Positions 6,333 to 8,503 of a stretch of 8,503 nucleotides of DNA are shown here, one piece after another (positions within the stretch are counted from its first letter, which is position 1; each line of letters opens with the position of its first letter). The position numbers and the translations under genes are program-made. The notes under the pieces are model-generated. The model searched no databases and was not told the origin of the DNA. It saw only the letters and a list, made by a program, of their open reading frames with translations. The stretch spans positions 1 to 8,503 of the forward strand of contig JAEWVL010000241.1 of NCBI GenBank assembly GCA_023396665.1, given 5' to 3'. Source of the stretch: Spirochaetota bacterium (GTDB taxonomy: Bacteria; Spirochaetota; UBA4802; JAFGJZ01).

Positions 6333-6545
6333 ATTTGATCCTCACTTTTGGGTTTGTTGTGCGATTGTCGGAACTAGCGTCATTCGATGATTGCGGCAGC
6401 GATGAGGACTGCCCGGCCCCCGTGTTTTTTCACCGAAAACGAATGTGTAATCATAGCACTGCTTTTACGCGGGGCTTCAGCATGCTATGACAGGCAAAGA
6501 TTAGCCCAGGGTGAGCTGTTTTATCAGTCGTATCCCCCCGTATTT
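6333..6545 (-). promoter_or_regulatory. Long structured leader of the DJ-1/PfpI gene (candidate)
   Basis: About 213 bases lie between the predicted transcription start near 6545 and the ATG. The first part begins with TACGGGGGGATAC, which can pair with CCCCGCGTA (minus strand of 6466-6474) as a 9-position helix with one G/G mismatch. Inside the loop are ACAGC-TCAC and a GGGCT/AGCCC stem. A leader this long and structured could be regulatory; the class is not one I recognise. Confidence 0.4.
6530..6542 (-). repeat. G6-GATAC element, copy 3
   Basis: Minus-strand TACGGGGGGATAC, immediately downstream of the predicted transcription start of the DJ-1/PfpI gene. It is identical over 13 bases to copy 2 and shares extra upstream (TAAAA-x-ACG) and downstream (ACAGC, TCAC) bases with copy 1. 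Confidence 0.5.
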
Positions 6546-6551
6546 TAGAAT

Positions 6552-6579
6552 ACTATACTGGTGTTTAGTTATTTGTCAA
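6552..6579 (-). promoter_or_regulatory. Sigma-70 type promoter for the DJ-1/PfpI gene
   Basis: Minus strand TTGACA (6579-6574), a 16-base spacer and TATAGT (6557-6552): six and five consensus matches. It points toward the gene at 6332. No other good promoter is seen nearer the gene. Confidence 0.65.
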
Positions 6580-6633
6580 CTCTTTTTATTGCAATTGCAA
6601 ATCTTCCCGGGAATGCAAACATCGACGATATAA

Positions 6634-6740
6634 GGGAACCTCTAAAATTAACGTTTGATGTTCCCTTGTGGTCACAAAGCATGGAAAATCAGCATTTTTC
6701 ATTTGTTATTAAATGAAAATGCTGATTTTCAGAGGTGACC
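6634..6740. mobile_element. MITE-like 107-base element with ATAA flanks
   Basis: The ends are imperfect inverted repeats: GGGAACCTCTAAAATTA on the left and, read inward from the right, GGTCACCTCTGAAAATCAGC. Both sides are directly flanked by ATAA (6630-6633 and 6741-6744), a possible 4-base target duplication. Inside, 6684-6704 and 6711-6730 form a near-perfect 20-base stem (one extra T) with a 6-base loop, further closed by TGGTCAC/GTGACCA (6669-6675/6735-6741). The left part forms a separate stem AAGGGAAC/GTTCCCTT (6632-6639/6660-6667). There is no room for a transposase, so any mobility would depend on an element elsewhere. Confidence 0.55.
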
Positions 6741-6749
6741 ATAATTTAA

Positions 6750-6938
6750 AAGGCCGAATCTCTTATACCCTTTCCGGAAAAAGGACGAATGGTTCCCGAA
6801 TTGCAGGATGAAAGCCTCCGCGATGTTTTTGTTTATTCATACCGAAGTGTCTACGAACTTGTAAATGATACTATTCAGATAAATGCAATCATTCACGGTC
6901 GTAAGGATTTCGACACAGCTTTCAGTAGAGAAGAATAA
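6750..6938 (+). pseudogene. C-terminal remnant of a ParE/RelE-family toxin
   Basis: Sixty-two codons are open from just after an in-frame TAA (6747-6749) to the stop at 6936-6938. The translation contains PFPEKGRMVPELQDESLRD followed by VYSYRSVYELVNDTIQI and ends in IIHGRKDFDTAFSREE. This is the second half of a ParE/RelE toxin (PF05016): the P-x-x-GR-x-VPE turn, the conserved arginine, 'YRSVYEL' and the C-terminal H-x-R-x-D. It aligns well with residues 45-93 of the intact toxin at 8040-8336 (shared GRMVPEL, then E-x-x-R, SYR-x-VY). The N-terminal half, start codon and antitoxin are missing. The loss point coincides with the right end of the MITE-like element. The missing half is not found to the left of that element, so a simple insertion does not fully explain the damage; a deletion is also needed. 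Probably non-functional. Confidence 0.75.
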
Positions 6939-6941
6939 GTC

Positions 6942-6978
6942 CTACCGAATCAATCACTCCCGTCCGAGGTGTGAAACG
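6942..6978. repeat. Post-toxin repeat, copy A
   Basis: Begins CTACCGAATCAATC and ends GTGAAACG, right after the toxin remnant. Matches copy B at 8427-8474 with an 11-base length difference near the middle. Confidence 0.5.
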
Positions 6979-7041
6979 TTAAGTCGAAAAGCTTGTGATT
7001 ATCTCTTCTCGCTTCGCGGCTTGGTCTTTTTCTTTTCGCTA

Positions 7042-7096
7042 TTTTATTATAATCTTCTTTTCCCGCTCCGCGGTGGATCAGTGTTTTATTATAATC
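7042..7096. repeat. Direct repeat pair TTTTATTATAATC
   Basis: The same 13 bases occur at 7042-7054 and 7084-7096, a 42-base period. Each copy contains TATAAT, but neither has a -35 box or a downstream gene, so promoter function is doubtful. Confidence 0.6.
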
Positions 7097-7133
7097 GAAG
7101 TATTTTTGCCGAGTTCTTTGCTTGCCCAAAGAA

Positions 7134-7382
7134 GCGTGAGTCGGTTTGTCGCACATCCTGTCTACTCGTTTATTACTGCTAGCGCCTAACGGCGCTCACG
7201 CAGACTATTCTGTTGCGGCGCTACGCGTCGCACTTGTGCTTCCGACTCACCTGCGCCATCGTGGCTTACGGACGGAAGAAAGGGCGCCGCTCGCCGCGGG
7301 GGCTGTCCCGCAAAACTCACGCGTCGCGCAAGTCGCGAGCAGCGTGAGTTGCGGGAAGTGGAGTGGCTCTTCGTGCCACGGG
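7134..7382. repeat. GC-rich inverted-repeat nest (possible degenerate integron attC or structured RNA)
   Basis: An outer pair GTGAGTCGG/CCGACTCAC (7136-7144/7242-7250) encloses two hairpins: AGCGCC-TAAC-GGCGCT (7181-7196) and TGCGGCG-CTACG-CGTCGCA (7214-7232). A second compound hairpin spans 7307-7355: CCCGC and AACTCACGC against GCGTGAGTT and GCGGG, with an inner TCGCG/CGCGA. GTGGC/GCCAC follows near 7366-7380. On the minus strand GTTAGGC (7190-7184) fits the GTTRRRY core of an attC site, with complementary GCGTGAG/CTCACGC boxes beside it. The opposite core is off consensus (CCGCAAC) and no integrase is present. Confidence 0.45.
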
Positions 7383-7598
7383 TTTCGGATTAATCACTTG
7401 AGAATTCAATACAATTTTACAATTAACATCCGCGTCATCACTTATTTCTTCTTCATCTCGCCGAAGTTCTTCTCGTAACCTTGCATGTTCTGTACGAGTA
7501 TCCATTTGTTTCGCGCTTTATCACATATCGTTTTAGTGCTTGACGATAGCCTGATTTTTGCTTATTTGATGTGTGTTGATTTTAATCGGTTGTGTATC

Positions 7599-7615
7599 TT
7601 GTATTATCAATACAA
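7599..7615. promoter_or_regulatory. Palindromic operator upstream of the short antitoxin
   Basis: A perfect inverted repeat TTGTATT-ATC-AATACAA, 22 bases before the ATG at 7638. It overlaps a possible -10 (TATTAT, 7602-7607). Antitoxin genes are typically autoregulated at such sites. Confidence 0.55.
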
Positions 7616-7637
7616 CTAATCAGTGGCGGTGTAATTC

Positions 7638-7775
7638 ATGATAGCAAATAAAGACTATGACAAGCTGATTGAATATATAGAAGATCTTGAGGATATTGCC
7701 GCATGTGAGAAAGCAAAAGCGGAATCAGGATCTGCATCTGTACGCTGGCAGGATATCAGGCGTTCAAAATATTGA
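7638..7775 (+). CDS. Short orphan antitoxin-like protein (Phd/YefM C-terminal type)
   Basis: A 45-aa frame, starting MIANKDYDKLIEYIEDLEDI and followed by AACEKAKAESG. The D-Y-x-K-L-x-E-Y-x-E-D-L-E-D-I segment is the hallmark of Phd/YefM/RelB-like antitoxins, where it follows the DNA-binding domain and begins the toxin-binding tail. Such antitoxins usually have about 70-90 residues, so the N-terminal DNA-binding part is missing; an in-frame TAA just upstream excludes an extension. The C-terminus WQDIRRSKY is also atypical. No toxin gene follows: the next gene is a separate antitoxin with its own promoter. The ribosome site is modest (GGTG, 6 bases before ATG), but a perfect palindrome lies 22 bases upstream. 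It is either a decayed antitoxin or a functional solo antitoxin tail. Confidence 0.6.
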   Translation: MIANKDYDKLIEYIEDLEDIAACEKAKAESGSASVRWQDIRRSKY

Positions 7776-7809
7776 ATCCTGTTATAATTTAAAACGATTT
7801 TCAGTCGCT

Positions 7810-7838
7810 TTTACAAAGCTCTCCATCAATGATATAAT
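7810..7838 (+). promoter_or_regulatory. Promoter of the toxin-antitoxin operon
   Basis: TTTACA (7810-7815), a 17-base spacer and a perfect TATAAT (7833-7838), 25 bases before the antitoxin ATG. The spacing and matches make this one of the clearest promoters in the window. Confidence 0.72.
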
Positions 7839-7863
7839 TTTGATTTTCTTGCGAGGTAACGCA

Positions 7864-8046
7864 ATGCAACATACCATTAAACAGGATGCTATTAACGCGA
7901 TATCATCTCTTCCGGACACAGCGACTACCGAAGATATCATGTACCGGCTTTATGTCATCGATAAGATAAAACGTGGACTTGAAGACATGGATAACGGCAA
8001 TACCGTTACCCTTGAAAAACTTGAGAAGGAAATCGAAACGTGGTAA
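7864..8046 (+). CDS. Antitoxin of a ParE-type module
   Basis: A 60-aa protein, starting MQHTIKQDAINAISSLPDTA and ending EKLEKEIETW. The pattern 'I..LPD.AT.EDIMYRLYV..KI..GLEDM.NG..V..E' is that of small antitoxins commonly paired with ParE/RelE toxins: a compact N-terminal region, then an 'IxxGL-x-D-x-x-x-G' tail that wraps the toxin. It neutralises the partner by direct binding and probably represses its own promoter with it. The ATG at 7864 is chosen because GAGG (7853-7856) is 7 bases upstream and the promoter at 7810-7838 lies just ahead; the frame is open further upstream, but that part overlaps the short antitoxin gene in another frame and has no family resemblance. Its stop overlaps the toxin start by 7 bases. 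Confidence 0.82.
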   Translation: MQHTIKQDAINAISSLPDTATTEDIMYRLYVIDKIKRGLEDMDNGNTVTLEKLEKEIETW

Positions 8047-8336
8047 TCATTGCGAAACTTGCACGAGCCGACCTTCATCAGATTTTCGATTATATTGCCA
8101 GAGATTCTCAGTATTATGCAAAAAAAGTTGTCCGCTCACTTGTCCAGCAGCTTCGATCAATTGATAACTTTCCTATGATCGGCAGAATGGTACCTGAATT
8201 ACATAACGAAAATATCCGTGAAATCGTCTATGACTCTTATCGAATTGTATACCGAATTGGTGATAATATTGAAGTTGCGGCATTCATGCATATAAAACGC
8301 AATCTTGAAGAGACAATGAAAGACAGGTTGAATTAA
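8040..8336 (+). CDS. ParE/RelE-family toxin
   Basis: A 98-aa toxin of the ParE/RelE superfamily (PF05016). Visible features are AKLARADLHQIFDYIARDS (5-23, the helical hairpin with the 'A..DL..I.DYIA' pattern), FPMIGRMVPEL (44-54, the P-x-x-GR-x-VPE turn), IREIVYDSYRIVYRI (58-72, beta strands) and AAFMHIKRNL (78-87). ParE relatives inhibit DNA gyrase and RelE relatives cleave mRNA on the ribosome. The DYIA and P-GR-VPE patterns favour ParE, but the target cannot be fixed from sequence. The start is GTG at 8040, inside the last codons of the antitoxin gene, with AAGGA (8026-8030) 9 bases upstream, so translation is coupled. Length is normal and the gene appears intact, unlike its paralogous remnant at 6750-6938. 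Confidence 0.9.
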   Translation: MVIIAKLARADLHQIFDYIARDSQYYAKKVVRSLVQQLRSIDNFPMIGRMVPELHNENIREIVYDSYRIVYRIGDNIEVAAFMHIKRNLEETMKDRLN

Positions 8337-8426
8337 TTATAATCAATCAACCCCATCAAAATATTTCACTGAAGATCAAATCCGGTTCAATCCCACTCTA
8401 TTAAAATTTAACCTTGAATAATAATT

Positions 8427-8474
8427 CTACCGACTCAATCCCACCCAGCCGAACCGTGAGGCAGGCGTGAAACG
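8427..8474. repeat. Post-toxin repeat, copy B
   Basis: Begins CTACCGACTCAATC and ends GTGAAACG, 90 bases after the intact toxin gene; matches copy A at 6942-6978. A further TCAATCCCAC at 8387-8396 repeats the bases at 8435-8444. Confidence 0.5.
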
Positions 8475-8484
8475 CCCGCACTTA
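8454..8484. repeat. Bulged hairpin downstream of the toxin operon
   Basis: GTGAG-GC-A-GGCGT closes with ACGCC-C-GC-A-CTTAC around the loop GAA, with one mismatch and one bulged A. There is no T-tract in the sequence available, so it is not a clear terminator. Confidence 0.45.
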
Positions 8485-8503
8485 CCGACTGCTGTCCACA
8501 AAT

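Larger units (their letters stand above)
6333..6633. other. Spacer between the DJ-1/PfpI gene and the MITE-like element
   Basis: About 300 bases with no supported gene. It holds the leader and promoter of the DJ-1/PfpI gene and, from 6580 to 6633, AT-rich DNA in which I see nothing else. An open frame crossing 6580-6715 on the plus strand has no start or family resemblance and runs through the hairpin element. Confidence 0.5.
6939..7637. other. About 700 bases of repeat- and hairpin-rich non-coding DNA
   Basis: No supported gene. From the left: a segment (6942-6978) similar to the 3' flank of the intact toxin gene; small GC hairpins around CGCTTCGCG (7010) and CCGCTCCGCGG (7064-7074); a 13-base direct repeat containing TATAAT (7042-7054, 7084-7096); the hairpin TTCTTTG-CTTGCC-CAAAGAA (7114-7133); a GC-rich nest of inverted repeats (7134-7382); then AT-rich DNA leading to the operator of the short antitoxin gene. 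Open frames through the GC-rich part lack ribosome sites and have the Ala/Arg-rich, repeat-translated look of non-coding DNA. Confidence 0.6.

Noticed and set aside
6950..7156. Minus-strand 68-codon frame with a repeated DYNK.
   Set aside because: The repeat is only the 13-base direct repeat translated; no start signal or family resemblance.
7146..7478. Plus-strand open frame of 110 codons through the GC-rich inverted-repeat nest.
   Set aside because: No ribosome binding site; the Ala/Arg/Leu-rich translation is what palindromic GC-rich DNA gives, and the frame ends in AT-rich low-complexity sequence.
7317..7505. Minus-strand frame starting MDTRTEHARLREELRRDEEE.
   Set aside because: The first 40 residues look protein-like, but there is no Shine-Dalgarno and the second half is a translation of the inverted repeats. 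It could be a gene fragment; not strong enough to list.
7687..7863. N-terminal extension of the antitoxin.
   Set aside because: It overlaps the short antitoxin gene in another frame, contains the operon promoter and has no family resemblance.
8381..8400. GGTTCAATCCCACTC looks like a tRNA T-arm.
   Set aside because: The flanking bases do not form a T-stem and no acceptor, D or anticodon arm can be built around it.

Overview
The window looks like a chromosomal accessory region of a host-associated spirochaete, most likely Treponema-like. That is an inference. It rests on a lipoprotein combining fibronectin-III repeats with a sulfatase-modifying-factor (SUMF1) domain, a DUF5683-like exported protein, many short intergenic palindromes, and several toxin-antitoxin remnants. 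Protein genes are moderately GC-rich, while the spacers alternate between AT-rich stretches and GC-rich hairpins. No rRNA, tRNA, CRISPR array, transposase or integrase is visible.

Layout. (1) 44-3033, minus strand: a compact three-gene operon read in the order small membrane-anchored coiled-coil protein (95 aa), exported protein with a DUF5683-like C-terminus (313 aa), and FN3/SUMF1 lipoprotein (578 aa). The first two genes overlap by 11 bases and the last two are 34 bases apart. All three are predicted to act in the cell envelope. (2) 3034-3567: 534 bases without an obvious gene, AT-rich near the operon and then densely packed with hairpins. (3) 3568-3714, plus strand: an acidic, cysteine-containing 48-aa peptide gene with an excellent ribosome binding site, an extended -10 promoter and a perfect palindromic operator. 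(4) 3729-5622: a PadR-family repressor (minus) divergent from an exported serine hydrolase of the beta-lactamase/DD-peptidase fold (plus). A palindrome overlies the hydrolase promoter. (5) 5694-6332, minus: a DJ-1/PfpI-family protein with a strong promoter about 220 bases upstream and therefore a long leader.

(6) 6333-8503: a decayed mobile or addiction-module zone. It holds a 107-base MITE-like element flanked by ATAA, immediately next to the C-terminal remnant of a ParE/RelE toxin. Next come about 700 bases of repeat- and hairpin-rich DNA, then an orphan short Phd/YefM-like antitoxin with its own palindromic operator, and an intact ParD-like/ParE toxin-antitoxin operon. The toxin remnant and the intact toxin gene share a similar 3' flank, which suggests duplication or cassette-type movement.

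The most unusual signals are non-coding. A G6-GATAC element occurs three times, each time in an intergenic spacer and always in the sense orientation of a downstream transcription unit. Two copies share further loop sequence and can close with helices of different sequence, which is the pattern of a structured RNA motif. The 48-aa gene and the hairpin cluster beside it are the second place to look. All family assignments come from reading motifs by eye; no database search was made.
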